Source of the DNA: Xestospongia bergquistia
Taxonomy: Eukaryota; Porifera; Demospongiae; Haplosclerida; Petrosiidae
Direction: 5' to 3'
Length of the DNA stretch: 64,000 nt
NCBI GenBank assembly: GCA_963965975.1
Contig: OZ014411.1
Location: 1,535,001-1,599,000, forward strand
How positions within the stretch are numbered: the first letter of the stretch is position 1; the number at the start of each line of letters is the position of its first letter. Positions 10,906 through 22,700 of the stretch are shown one piece after another. A model generated the notes under the pieces. It ran no database searches, was not told the DNA's origin, and was given only the letters and a program-made list of their open reading frames with translations. The translations under genes were made by a program, and so were the position numbers.

Positions 10906-12405
10906 GTATCAAATTAAAAAGCAATTTCTACACTGTCATTGTCATCATAGAATGATTGACACATCAATTAATAACTGAGTCAGAGACAAAGACTGGATAA
11001 ACATTTACGTTTAGTCAACCACGCGTACAGCTGTAGATTCTACTAAATTTCATATTTCCCGCAGTTTGCGCAATCAGCCCCTCCCTCAAAGGATAAGGCG
11101 TGTGCACTATCGGCAAGACCCTCCTCTTTGCTGAAGCGTATTAGCAAAGTCTTAGATTGATAGATTGTAAATAAATTTTGACCAGACACGCACACATACC
11201 CTTAATTAAATGAAATTGAATTGAAGCACTAGTTAATTATTTTGAACATGTGCATTACTACTGGCTGGTTGAGAACCTGTAGTAGAAATGAAAATGAAAA
11301 AAGAAATAATAAAATTAAATACTGAATATTACGGAAGCCACAGATAGACATTCCAATTCCTTTTTCTTATTTCTTCCGCGAACCTTGGCGTATTTAAAAA
11401 TTCCAATTAACGATCCTGTTGATGAGCCCAATTTCTCATTCTAATTCCATTTTTGGCATGCGCGACATTTCTAGGCTTTTCTTGTGTACTTAATAAAATG
11501 TGGAATATAGAGAGCAATTTACATTTTATTAGTTTATCGTTGTGTGATACCTTTAAAAACAACACAAGCACAATTAGAAATTTATATATATATATAGAAC
11601 TGTTCTAACCCGCTCTGTCTAAACGACATCGAGCACTCTTCAACAGACTTAGATACTTAAGTATATATATATATATATATATGTTATAGTGACCAATTTG
11701 GAATAGCTATGTTTTTTCTAGTAGTTTAACTAAATTTAACATTGCATGATTAGTGCCAACATTGGGTTATATGTTTAATAAAGTAATTTTTTAAGTATTT
11801 TAATTAAGGAAAAGTTAATAAATTAGTGTCTAAGTTAAAGTTATTTATGAACTAGCATATGCATCTTTCTGTGACAGACTACATACGAAATGGTTAATGG
11901 TATGTCATTTGATGCTTTCTGCATTGATAATTCTGTATTTTAAATTGCAGAGACTGTGTATGTGGTAGCTAAAACAGGTATTTATGTAAGATTCATAACA
12001 TTTTAATGAATTACCTATACTGATGAATGTATGAACCAAATATTGATGAAAATGTAAATATTCAGATTAAAATGAGTTAAAAATTAGTGTAAACTTTAGA
12101 ATACAAAATTAAACAATAGAAAACAAAGTAAATATTGTTCTTAAAATGAGTGTGTTCCTCAGTGTGTTGACATTAGAGTTTGTTGTGTAAGGAGAGAAGA
12201 TCTGTGGTAGAGAATATGACATTTGTTGTAAAAGAAGGCCTATGCATTTGTGGGCATATACTATAATAATTTGATAGATTTAAAACAAGTAAACTGCATG
12301 GATATATATGAAGATGGTTGTCTATCATTACAACATTGAAACTCTGTTTTATTAATTATACAGCAATAACAATTTCTGACTAGTATATTAGAATATTGTT
12401 AATTG

Positions 12406-12442
12406 TTAATTAATTCTCAATATTCATATTGAGAATTAATAA
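12406..12442. repeat. Hairpin TTAATTCTCAATA / TATTGAGAATTAA
   Basis: A perfect inverted repeat with a 4-nt loop lies just upstream of the conserved 'ataaattgtagcctgtttacttctg' box, which recurs at 19475-19500. Confidence 0.7.
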
Positions 12443-12499
12443 ATTGTAGCCTGTTTACTTCTGAAGACTGTCTGTCTATGTTAACTACTGTTTTTAAAC

Positions 12500-12680
12500 C
12501 TAGTGGACGCCATGTTTATTCGACGAGCACATGAATAGAACAATCTGATTGGTCAAAGTGATAATTACGAAGGGGTTGTGAATGGCGAGTCCATTTTGAG
12601 AGCAGCTCAAGAAAGACGTTTGGCGAAGAACGCTTTATTATCCTTCGAGCACTCATATAAAATAAAAAAAGAGGTGAGAA
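12500..12680 (+). promoter_or_regulatory. GC-rich CCAAT/YY1-like block of P unit 1
   Basis: This region is relatively GC-rich in AT-rich surroundings. It has CTGATTGGTCAAAG (inverted CCAAT), ATAATTACGAAGG, GTCCATTTTGAGAG (related to the YY1 core GCCATTTTG), and ends at AAGAGGTGAGAATC, a good splice-donor match. The same order (ATTACGAAA, GACGCCATTTTGAAA, TTCGAGAGAAGACAGCG, AAGGTGA) occurs at 51885-51985 and 60780-60885. I infer a second core promoter with a noncoding first exon. No long coding frame crosses it in any copy. Confidence 0.45.
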
Positions 12681-13440
12681 TCATACAAGCACTAGTTACC
12701 TGATAAACACAGCGGGTCTGGTTGTCAAAACGTCTGATAAAGAATTTGTTTATGGAATTTTTATATAAGGTCAACTGACTACTTACCTGATCAATTTCAA
12801 GCCCTATCCTAGTCTTTTAGATCATAAATAAGATATCAACGGGTCGTATCAATTCTAAAGTACATTTTATATCGTCATTAATGTGAGATATTATTGTATT
12901 AAAAACAACAATATTCATTTATATTTACTATTATATTTCTTGTTACTTTTAGTCAATAGACAAACATATGTACTCAATTGACTTTAATAGTTAACAAGAA
13001 AAAATGGTGAGTTTTAACACACTTCCATATTTCATAATTTTCTACCGAATGACCTAATTGTTTGACCTAACTTAATGACATATATGTAGACCAAAATGAG
13101 GGTGCCTTAAGAACTATTGTTTGTACATAGCTCGAGGGAGAAGTACTGGATTGCATACATTACATGTAGCTGATTTGCTTTTTAAAGTCAGGATTAAATC
13201 TTATGCACAGCATTAACTCACCATTTATTATTTACTTGTCAAAAGCAACCAATATTGCTATTATCATTGCTGTTGTATTGTATTTTATTTTGTAAAGTAT
13301 TTGGCTAGTTCCTATAGCGAAAACTGTAATATCTGAAGAGAAAGCTAAAGCATGTTACTACTTTATGCAAATACTTATATATATGCTTCAGTTCATATGT
13401 GAATAATATAATTTTCTTACAGAGATATTTTTCATTTCAG

Positions 13441-13608
13441 GATCCTGTGGTCACCATCCTATTTATTAGAGATGCTTTACGTTCACTTGTTCTTAGACTA
13501 TTAAATATTAATAATAACAACCTACTAAATATTAATAATAACAACCTACATGACCCAGTAATGGATATAAACAATGGACATCAGATCATAGAGCTTGTTA
13601 TTAACTAG
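13441..13608 (+). CDS. P-family last exon with one repeat (ancestral or contracted)
   Basis: A strong acceptor (tttttcatttcag) precedes GATCCTGTGG; the frame then runs 55 residues to TAG at 13606-13608. It aligns with the starts of the exons at 52947 and 61875 (ILFIRDALRSLVLRLLNINN against IVFIRENLNLLVFQMLNINN). The LNINN segment is duplicated, followed by a single LHDPVMD unit and the end IIELVIN, matching MELVVR in the other copies. So the exon ends are conserved while the repeat number is one instead of 32 or 14. The upstream ATG used by the others (MKYLFYLFSLQ) is not conserved here, which favours the splice-acceptor reading. Coding status is uncertain because no 5' exon is proven. Confidence 0.5.
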   Translation, partial: DPVVTILFIRDALRSLVLRLLNINNNNLLNINNNNLHDPVMDINNGHQIIELVIN

Positions 13609-13760
13609 TAAATCATAATACAATTGTCTTATTGTTAAGCTAATTATTTGTATGTGTTATTGGTTTAGTTAATTACATTGCATTTGTCTAGCAACTTATT
13701 TTATAGATTCAGTTACCTGCTTTTTGAGAACATAATAAACAATATGTAATAGATGGAAAC

Positions 13761-14391
13761 AATGTAAATATCATTTCACATATATATTTATAAAAATTTT
13801 CCAAATATGCTTAGTCAGAGGGTGCATTTGATATGCTGGACAACATTCGTTCTCGTGATGGATTAAAGCTACAATAACGAACACATTTAATGAGATTTTT
13901 TGACTCAATTTGTACGTGAAACTGATAATATCTTTGTTGCATACAAAGTTGCTCCTCCCACATCTCGTAACCAACCCCTAGTCGCTGGAGCTATAATTAT
14001 AGCTGGTCACACTCACTCTTCCTCAGAATTAAACAAGCAGTTTTAAGATTCTAAACTATAAAGAACTGATAGATAGAGAGGCTGGAATATCAGTAAGTTG
14101 TATTAATTTAAATCAATAACTCCATCATCATCATGTAGGCTAGTAAACGCTACTTAGCTGTAGATCGCTCTATTAAAGAGTATTAAGATGGACTCTATAA
14201 TGAATACGAGGTCAGTTTATAGCAGTCTCTCTACATTGTTGAAGAAACCTCTCTTAGCTATACCAAAAGTGGTTGAAACTTCAACTCAAATATTGAGATA
14301 GCTGTCTCGTAGTTCAAGAACTGATCACATAATGACTTTACCTTCAGGTATACTACACACTATGTAATGTAGTTTATATTGTTCTCTCCAG
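13761..14391. other. Spacer, no gene seen
   Basis: This holds the 3' flank of the P1 exon and then a transition to the dynein pseudogene. At 14175-14345 an exon-like piece ends CTTCAG|GTATAC and carries several stops. It may be a further decayed dynein exon, but I cannot align it with confidence. Confidence 0.4.
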
Positions 14392-15011
14392 CTTTACCAG
14401 ATAACTGTGAATTTGTAGTCAATTTTGAACATGAGTTAGTTGATGTGAGTGCTGAAGCAAAATATCTTTAAAAACTTGGCTATGCTATTCCTGAGTTAGC
14501 TTGAAGTGTGGCTCTTGAAGAGGACAAGTTTGTATCCTTTCAAGACTCTCTCAGTCACCGATGTCATTATGCAATAGCTCCAGTTACAACAGCTGAGGTA
14601 TTTATTCTAAAGTTGTAGTTAGATCCTGTTATATATTCCATAATTAGATTTTGAATAGCTTTGAATACTTTTAGTCATTAAAATTTTTGTTGCATTGCAC
14701 CCTTTTATTTTGTATCTCTTTTAATGCTGCCTCTTTATTTTGTAGAGTGGGTTGTTAGGTGACCATGTGAAGAATTTACAATGTGTTTTAAAGCTTAATA
14801 TAATACAAAGAGATTAAACTGGAAGTGGACTTGGTGTATAGGAATATGTCTCTCATTGTGAACAAAGTATGACTAAATTTGAGTCAGTAGTCAATCAAAA
14901 TTTAATGCGGAAAAATGCTGAAGATATTGAAGAACAACTTCAACTTATTGAGTCATTATGCTGTTTAAGAAACCACCTTCTAAACCAGTCTGTGATCTAC
15001 CTGAAGCTAAG
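14392..15011 (+). pseudogene. Dynein heavy chain stem, two decayed exons (copy 2)
   Basis: Exon a (14392-14597, after ttctctccag, before GTATTT) reads LPDNCEFVVNFEHELVDVSA, then EAKYL, a stop, KLGYAIPELA, a stop, and SVALEEDKFVSFQDSL. This matches the dynein stem pattern of NF.pEL, a conserved KyL.kLG.evPE and an aL.EDKf segment. Stops are TAA 14469-14471 and TGA 14502-14504. Exon b (14746-15011, after tttattttgtag) has two more stops, then EYVSHCEQSMTKFESVVNQN and AEDIEEQLQLIES. A 1-nt shift is needed to reach LFKKPPSKPVCDLPEAK and the donor AAG|GTACTA. It is a pseudogene with at least five lesions. Exon b is shared with 3041-3202. Confidence 0.65.
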
Positions 15012-18000
15012 GTACTAGGTACATGGATACATATGTATATATATAATGCGAAGAATAGAATAAGGAATAAGAAAATTAAAACTCAACTGGGTCGTTAATT
15101 GGAATGTTAAATATGTGAAGGTGCGCGAAGTAATAAAAATAGATATGTCTATCCTTGGCTTTCATATTTTTTGAGAGTTTTCAGATGATTATTAGACTGA
15201 GATGACATATTATTATATAGTATTACCAGATCCTCTACTCTTCAGTTCATTACCATCGAAGGTTTCAACTTTATCTTCTGTCTTTTTGTTCTTTTCTTTA
15301 ACAGACCTAATAGTCTTATATTCAAAAGGGTCAGCTGTAAACACTAGTAAACTGTTTCCATAATTGGTTTGTAAACTGACTTAGACTGTAAGTTTTCAAA
15401 ATTGTTATTATATGTACATGTACAATTATTTATAAATGTATATGTATACAATATGTATATTAGTTTACATATACTGTAAATATACTTTTATAAATAATTA
15501 TTTACATGTACATGTTAAGTATTATACCTAACTACACTTAGTTATATTATAACTACATGTACTTAGTAATACTTAACAATGATAATAAACAAGCAAAATA
15601 GTTATAGGGAGTCAGTCACATTCTTCTATATCAAAAATAGTCATAATTGTAGAATTCATTTATCCTTTTATCCATCTATTTATCTACAACTGTCAAATGT
15701 ATTGGTGATTATAACCCACACTTATAGTTAAAGTAACATCTGACATAAGTAGTTGAGGTAACAATTGCTGTTATACTTTAGCACTGTGGTTACTGTAACA
15801 CTTAGTAGGTTTGATTCTAACATATGTTGCAGTTATCATAACTAACAAAATAGGTTGTTATAACTAATATTGTTAAAGTAAATCATTGGTGTGACATGCT
15901 TCTTTTTTTTTGGTTTCATCATATAATGTACTTTTTTGATAGCCACACTGAAAAAAGCATGTTGTCATTATAACTACAGTTACATCAATATGGTGTAAGC
16001 CCAATTCAAAGTTGCTACAAGACCAATACTAGTGTAACTCAATAAGCATGAAGCGAACTAGTTGCATCTACAACCACATTGCTTTTACACCCACTTTGCT
16101 ATAGTAGTCGAATCATGACTTCAATTGAAGCTATAAGAAGATGCTATTTCAACTTAATTAACCTAATTAGTTAGGTTGAAATCATATCTACCTCTCCCTC
16201 ATGATTTCAGTTATTGGACATAAACAAAGAATACTTTTGGCTTCTAGTTGGCTTTTGACATATTAAGTTAGATCAGTTTTAGGCTTTATGGTAACTCAAT
16301 ATTGGGCTTACATCAACTCGATGAGATTCTGGTAACGAGGACAATGGTTGAAATGACAAAATTCTATTTTAAGTGCATTATTATACCTATGTCATTTCTG
16401 TTTATTCACACCAGTCATTAATATCTGATTTATTTAATTACAATCACTTTGCACATTGATATTGTGCGTGGAAGGGAAGAGTACAGAATTATGTGCTAAT
16501 TACATTATTGTGGTATAAGTTCATTTGCCAAACCACATGTAGTTTTGTGATTTCAGCTGTTATGTTTAAAGTAATTCAAAACTGGTTTATTTTGTTTTGA
16601 TAAGCTAATAATAATCACTCTAAGAGTAACAATAAAATGCAATAAATGGTTAAATTATATTTATTGCTTGCTTTAATAATTTTACAGATCATAACAAAAT
16701 AATATTATTACGATATTTAGTCAATATAATTATATATAGGAATGAGTGCAAAGAAGAGATCAAATATCCAATTCCGTGAGATTCAACTGGGTTCATCCAC
16801 TCACGTTTTTTAAGTATCATTTCATCCTGTTACACTTATAATTTATTATTATTATGTGAGGAAACATAATGGTATTGTCATGATTGTGGTATACACCTCT
16901 GCTATACTGGGAAGAGCAATGACTGTTTCTTATAGTATCACACCAAATATCATTAGACATTTGCTACACTTTTCAACAGTTCAATAGCCAAATAAATTAC
17001 ATATGTAAAAGATTGCATTCATACTGCAATATAGAGACAAACTATATGTACTTAACTCTTGCTACTACTTATCGCTCAGGAAAGAAGTCAACACAATAAA
17101 AAGAAACAGACAAATGGTAGACAAAAGATGGTCTGACATAACTGTAGCCATCTATAAGAACAGCACTCATTGTTACTACACCGTACTGACATACTTACTG
17201 TTTAAAATTAAAGTTATAGCTTTATTTGTACACGTTAAAACCTTTCCAAAGCGTCATCGCGTGATTCCATCCACGAAATTATTTCGTTAAAAAGGGTTAT
17301 TATGTGTTTGTCTACACGTACCGTAATTCTAATTAAGCAAATGCAAAATTATATTATTATCATTAAAATAATTATTGTCTTTCATCCACCTCTGTTGAAC
17401 CATTCAATAATTTGCTAAAATCAGTAAGAGGGATTTATTACATAACATCACACTGACACACTCATAATATAGGATAAATAATATTTTAAAATGCTTATAC
17501 GAATCACAAACAAATTTTCATATTTATTAATATGGTATTTGTAACATTTCATTTACTTTTGTCAGCTATTATTTTCTTCAAATAATCTACATTTTGCTTG
17601 TTTATAATGTGTATATGTGATTGTATTATTTACATTTATTATTGTTACAATAATAACTTTTTAATTCTCAATCAATTTAATATGTCAATAAATTCCAAAT
17701 ATAAAGATGATACTCAGGTTGGATGCTCTAGTTATTATCATCTGTTATTCTTTTGATTTTAATCAGACATTTAAGCATAAGATCAGTATCAAGTATTAGG
17801 TGTATGAAAATAATTATTCACTGTCTACATGTATAGCTATATATATATATATATATATATAGCTGGGCTAGGTAGCACGTATATATAAACCACACTTATA
17901 CTAATGATTTTTTTAACTGTCATATAATAAGTAGTTTTTAAAAGAACAATTTGAAACAACATTATACAATTTATCACTTAATGATATATAATTATATAGT

Positions 18001-18032
18001 TTTGTTTTCGTACATTATAAATGTTACAACAA
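15012..18032. repeat. G-family flanking duplication, copy B; no gene seen
   Basis: This aligns with 3203-5287 (copy A) and 25000-26078 (copy C). It includes a segment at about 15780-16430 that recurs at 56000-56640 ('ggtttgattctaacatatgtt' to 'ctgatttatttaattacaat'), containing the small palindrome AACCTAATTAGTTAGGTT (about 16158). A TA microsatellite lies at 17839-17861. No frame is conserved between copies. Confidence 0.7.
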
Positions 18033-18596
18033 TTAGATAAAGAATGTAGAAAATACAGCAATAAGAATAAAGAACATAGCAGGAGCAATAGCACCATAAC
18101 CAGATGGAGTTGGTGTAGATACAATACCACCAGAACCAGGTACTGTTGGAGGTGAAAGACTAGGTAGAACTTCACAAAAGTCATTGTTATGTTTTCCGCA
18201 TACACCATGTTCTAAAAGATTAGTTAAATAAGTCAACAAGTCTCCTGTATAAGTGCAACGATAATAGCTTATTAAAGGGTCAATACATTTGGGAATGCAG
18301 AACTGGCTGTATGCATTGTTGAGAGCAGCAAGATCATTACACAGATGGAACACTGGATAAATTACCAGCTAGTAGCGCTACATTACATTCTGTTGGGTAG
18401 TTGTCTAAAATAGAAGAACATGACTGACGAAGTGTTAGTGATAAGCTTCTTTTATCGTTGATATTTTGGTAAAGGGTTTTGTGAATGAATTCAACTGGAT
18501 TTTTTTATTGCGGTATCTTTACATCAATAACTCCATTTGAGATAATAATCAGGAAACCCACAAACAGACAACATTATTGCAGAGTGAAGTTTCTAT
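18033..18596 (-). pseudogene. G-family cysteine-rich protein, decayed copy
   Basis: This is collinear with the intact gene at 19925-20647 but has three lesions. The start codon is ATA (18594-18596) where the intact copy has ATG. One extra base in 'gatcattacacagatgg' (about 18333) shifts the frame after the N-terminal third. An in-frame deletion joins NDFCEV directly to LPSLSPP, removing about 73 residues with seven cysteines. The Pro-rich linker and the hydrophobic GPI-type tail are intact. Downstream of the break the frame is open for 106 residues. Confidence 0.8.
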
Positions 18597-19924
18597 TCTT
18601 GATTTCGTAATTATAAGTTTCTCAAATGGACAATAACAACTTAGAGGCTATCATCATATGAATCATAACCTTTTAGGAAAGTATCTGGTTATATTCAATT
18701 TGGTATGTATCTACCTGATTTAGGCCAATGTTCTTTGCTCTTGTTTATTTATTTTGTTCCTGAACTTTCTATATTACAAGGACAGTTCAAAGTGCACACA
18801 GAATGTATACTATAATCCTTGTCCGTACAGGAGTGGCTAAGGTTAATAATAAAAGATAATAGTCTGTCTGTTACAAGGTAGTGTACTTTGACCTATGAAC
18901 ACTATAAACAATTAGTACAACAGTAGAAACTTTAGAGACAGTAAAATCACTAGTAATGGAAGTACTAAGAAAACAATACTAGAAACATTAGTCACAATAG
19001 GAAGACTATTGCTAACAATAAGAATATTGTTTAGACGTCTATCTATACCTAACCTATCTTTCTTGATGATGTAATCTATATACTGGAATTAGTTAATTAA
19101 CTGGCTAGGGCCTTTGTATACTCATCCCCTTTGTTTAATTAAACACACCTGAATTAGTTATTAAAGTTATTTTTTAAGAGTTAAATTTAAGATACTTAAC
19201 AAACGAAAGTTGTTGTAAATATTACTATTTTAGGTGAGTAATTTAAGGTTTAGATCAAGATCTACAAACAACCACACCCACACATGGATGACCTATATAA
19301 TGTATTGACCAAAATCTGGTCAGTATAGTAAAATCAAAATATGTCAAACTTTTAAAGCGTCTATGGTCAGATTAATTCATGCTAATTAAGCTCTTCTTCA
19401 AGGTGGTAAAAGTTCATTTTTCTTCAAATAATCTTGTTAAATGGGCAAGCTACAGTAATATGTATTGATCATAAATAAATTGTAGCCTGTTTACTTCTGC
19501 AGACTATCTCTCTGTGTGAACTATTGTCTTCATGCCCGTCGTATGCAAGTATTATACGAGGTCATTGAATACAGAAATCTGATTAGTCAGCGTAACAATT
19601 ATGGACTAGACTTCCTTTACGTGTATACGTCTGTGCACTAAGTATGTTGTTATGATGTACTATTTATTTTCATCTATTTTTTTGGATCAGGCAGTAAGTA
19701 TACATTCAATATCAGCTATTTTAGATGTATAATAAAAAACATTTAATTATATTGTTAAAACGTATAAATTGACAGAACACCAGCTTCACTAGAAAACTAA
19801 GTTAATTATTTTGCAAAAAATCATATAGCAAATAAAAACTACAAAAAATAGCCAATCTTAATTAACATAATAAACTTCATCACTATATATTTATATAGTT
19901 TCGTCATTACTAACTTTACAACAA
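18597..19924. other. Spacer between two G-family copies
   Basis: 18600-19040 is the 5' flank of the decayed G gene and matches 20870-21300. 18830-19030 recurs at 24790-25005. 19475-19640 contains a fragment of the P-unit upstream block ('aaattgtagcctgtttacttctgcagact' and 'aaatctgattagtcag'). No gene is seen. Confidence 0.6.
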
Positions 19925-20647
19925 TTAGATGAAGAATATAGAAAATACAGTAATAAGAATAAAGGACATGGCAGGAACAATACCATAACTAGATGATATA
20001 GCTGACTGACAAGGATCGGCAACATTAATACCACAGGAACTGATATCACTCCCCAAATATGGTGAAGTACAACATCCCATGTTTGTATTGAAGTTTGACA
20101 CATATTGCCTACATGTTGAACTTGCTCTAGCACAATTAACCCCAGAATTAGTGAATGGACAAGCACTGATTAAAACATTGATGAAATTACGATTGTTAGC
20201 ATAGCGGCGCAAATAAAGAACTTCACAAAAGTCATTGTTATGCTTTCCACATATTCCTTGCCTTAAAAGATTAGTTAAATAAGTCAACAAGTCTCCTGTA
20301 TAAGTGCAACGATAATAACGTATTAAAGGGTCAACGCATTTGGGAACACAGAACTGGCTGTATGCATTGTTGAGAGCAGCAAGATCATTCACAGATGGAA
20401 CACTGGATATATTACCAGCTAATAGAGTAATATTGCATTCTGTTGGGTAGTTGTCTAAAATTGAAGAACAAGATTGACGAACCGTTACTGATAAACTTCT
20501 TTTATTGTTGATATTTCGGTAAATGCTTTTGTGAATGAATTCAACTGGATCTTTTGATTGCGTAATCTTTGCATCAATAACTCCATTTGAGATAATGATC
20601 AGAAAACTGACAATTAATACACAGCAATTGTAGAATGAAGGTGCCAT
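19925..20647 (-). CDS. G-family cysteine-rich secreted, probably GPI-anchored protein (intact)
   Basis: A single uninterrupted 240-codon frame. Residues 1 to about 26 form a signal peptide (MAPSFYNCC, then VLIVSFLIII and a small-residue NGVIDA cleavage region). The mature part has 14 cysteines, an even number suggesting seven disulfides, in the order QSC, TEC, QFC..KC, YRC, GIC, DFC, SAC, NC, STC, GCC, SSC, DPC. It has N-glycosylation sites at NIT and NIS. The last roughly 20 residues (SYGIVPAMSFILITVFSIFFI) look like a GPI-anchor signal. It lacks the Pro-rich linker of its paralogs. The start is supported by a TATA box 36-44 bp upstream and by matching ATGs in paralogs. I do not recognise the family. 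It probably acts at the cell surface; the partner is unknown. Confidence 0.8.
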   Translation of the reverse strand: MAPSFYNCCVLIVSFLIIISNGVIDAKITQSKDPVEFIHKSIYRNINNKRSLSVTVRQSCSSILDNYPTECNITLLAGNISSVPSVNDLAALNNAYSQFCVPKCVDPLIRYYRCTYTGDLLTYLTNLLRQGICGKHNNDFCEVLYLRRYANNRNFINVLISACPFTNSGVNCARASSTCRQYVSNFNTNMGCCTSPYLGSDISSCGINVADPCQSAISSSYGIVPAMSFILITVFSIFFI

Positions 20648-20682
20648 TCTTGATTTCGTCTATGTAGAATTATGCAGCGTCT

Positions 20683-20691
20683 CTTTATATA
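20683..20691 (-). promoter_or_regulatory. TATA box of the intact G gene
   Basis: TATATAAAG on the minus strand, within GTTATATAAAGAGACGCTGC, sits 36-44 bp upstream of the ATG, implying a very short 5' UTR. The same block, without its gene, recurs at 45499-45507. Confidence 0.6.
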
Positions 20692-21809
20692 ACAGTATAT
20701 GGAATGTAATAAGTCTAGCTTACAGGATGCTGAGTGTAATTTTGTAAAAACAGATCGTTACGATCGACGTAATTGGATATATTAATTAGTGATCTTACAC
20801 ATATACTAGACATAACATGTCTCCCAAATAAACCACTATACTCTAATTAGATTTATTGGCGACAACTCTCTTTTAGGAAAGTATAAGCGCAATGAACTTT
20901 GGTATTGGTAATATTGAACATGTAAGTATTTTATTGCTGCTCACGGCAATTATAATTTTCCCAAATAAACAACAAGGTCATAGAGGCTTTCATCATGCAT
21001 GTTATAACCTTTTAGGAAAAATATCTGTTTACACTCAATTTGGTATGTATCTACCTTTATTACGTCAATGTACTTTGATCTTGGTTATTAACTTTGTACC
21101 TTTACTTCCTGTACATAGTACAAGTACAGTTCAAAGTGTACACAGAATGTCTACCATAATCAGGAGTAGCTAAAGTTAATAATAACATCTAATAGTATTA
21201 GTTGTTATGTGTATGTCTTTTTAAGGGTACAGCACTTTGACTTATGAACACTAGCAACACTAGTAGAGACACTAGAACAATAGAAACATTAGAGACACAA
21301 AAAACAAGAGATAATAGATCCATATTATATGAATTCAATATCCAGTTAATGGAATTGTTTTACGAGAGATGACAAAGAAAGGGAGAAATACCGTAGTTTG
21401 ATTATAATAAAGTTATAAGATACTGACGGACATAATTCAGATGAAAACATAAATAATTAATTAATTAAAAACATGAACATAATTATTTAATAAACGTGTG
21501 TTAATTATCTTTTGGTTCATTATGTAGAATGCATTTCTAATAGAGTGTTTTCAAATGATTTATTAGACTGGCATATTACAGTATTATCAGATTGTCTACT
21601 ATTCACTTCATCACTATAAGAGGTTTCACTCTTGTCTTTTGCCTTTGTATATATAGATAGTAATTTTTTACTCAACAGGATGAGCTGTAAACACTAGTAT
21701 CAACCTGTTAACACAACTAGTTAATGAGCTGACTTAGACTGGAAATAATAAGTTTTGTTGATTGTTATTATATGTACATGCACAGTTATTTATAAAGTAC
21801 ATGTATAGC

Positions 21810-21860
<51 letters not shown>

Positions 21861-22665
21861 ATATGTACTTTTATCAATAACTATTTACATGTTAAGTAGT
21901 ACCTAAAAAATATAATTATATCATAATAAAATTACATATAATAGTAATACTTAACAATGATAATTAAACAAGGAACATAGTTATAGGGAGTAACATTTTG
22001 CTATACTATTAATAGTCATATTGTAGAATCATTTACCCTTTTATCTATTAATTTATCTACACTTTATTTTGTAATGGACTATGATTATTTTCCTATAATA
22101 ATGCATGTGTCACAAAATATTGAACTACATTACTACATGTACTACAAAGACTAAAGCATTTGCATTCACTTTCAACAAGGATATTGTGCTTGGGAGATGT
22201 AGGGAATTATGTGCAAATTATATTATTGTGGTTAAAGCCATTGGTGGAGATATTTCCTTTCCAAACCACATGAAACTTTATGGTTTTCAGCTGTATAAAG
22301 CAATTCAAAACAGGTATATTTTGTGTTAGTAAGCTTATAATAATCACTCTTAGAGTACATACAAGATGTAGAAATATTTTAAATTGTTTTTAATATGCCA
22401 AATATCTTTAGACACTTACTACACTCTCCAACAATTCAATAATCAAATAAATTACATGTTCATTATGATCACTTGTATTCATGCTAAAATATACAGACAG
22501 TGGGATCTACTCTAATCATTAATATAAACATTTTCCATAATTGATTCTGAAAAAAATAGACTGGAAATATAGTAAGTTTTGGTGACTGTTACATATTTGA
22601 TTATTTATAAATGTACATGTACAGCATAATGTACAGCATAATATAATATTATGCATATGTAATTA

Positions 22666-22700
<35 letters not shown>

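Larger units (their letters stand above)
7240..13760 (+). repeat. P unit, copy 1 (diverged)
   Basis: This aligns in order with the P units at 48.2-54.4 and 57.1-62.5 kb: the 'caatcttgtggacagg' landmark (7260), the TATA promoter (7723), the ATGTGTGAACAAGAT exon-like piece (8224), long noncoding sequence, the GC-rich block (about 12500-12680) and the repeat exon (13441-13608). It carries extra material at 9670-10335 and the 143-bp tandem array at 10440-10905. Divergence from the other two is visible throughout, so it is the oldest of the three long copies. Confidence 0.8.

Noticed and set aside
20892-21173. 93-codon plus-strand frame divergent from the intact G gene
   Set aside because: Not conserved at the matching place (18600-18800). 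It also contains a good donor after GAACAT, so a continuous frame is doubtful.
22105-22329. 74-codon plus-strand frame
   Set aside because: The homologous flanks in other G copies are noncoding and do not keep the frame.
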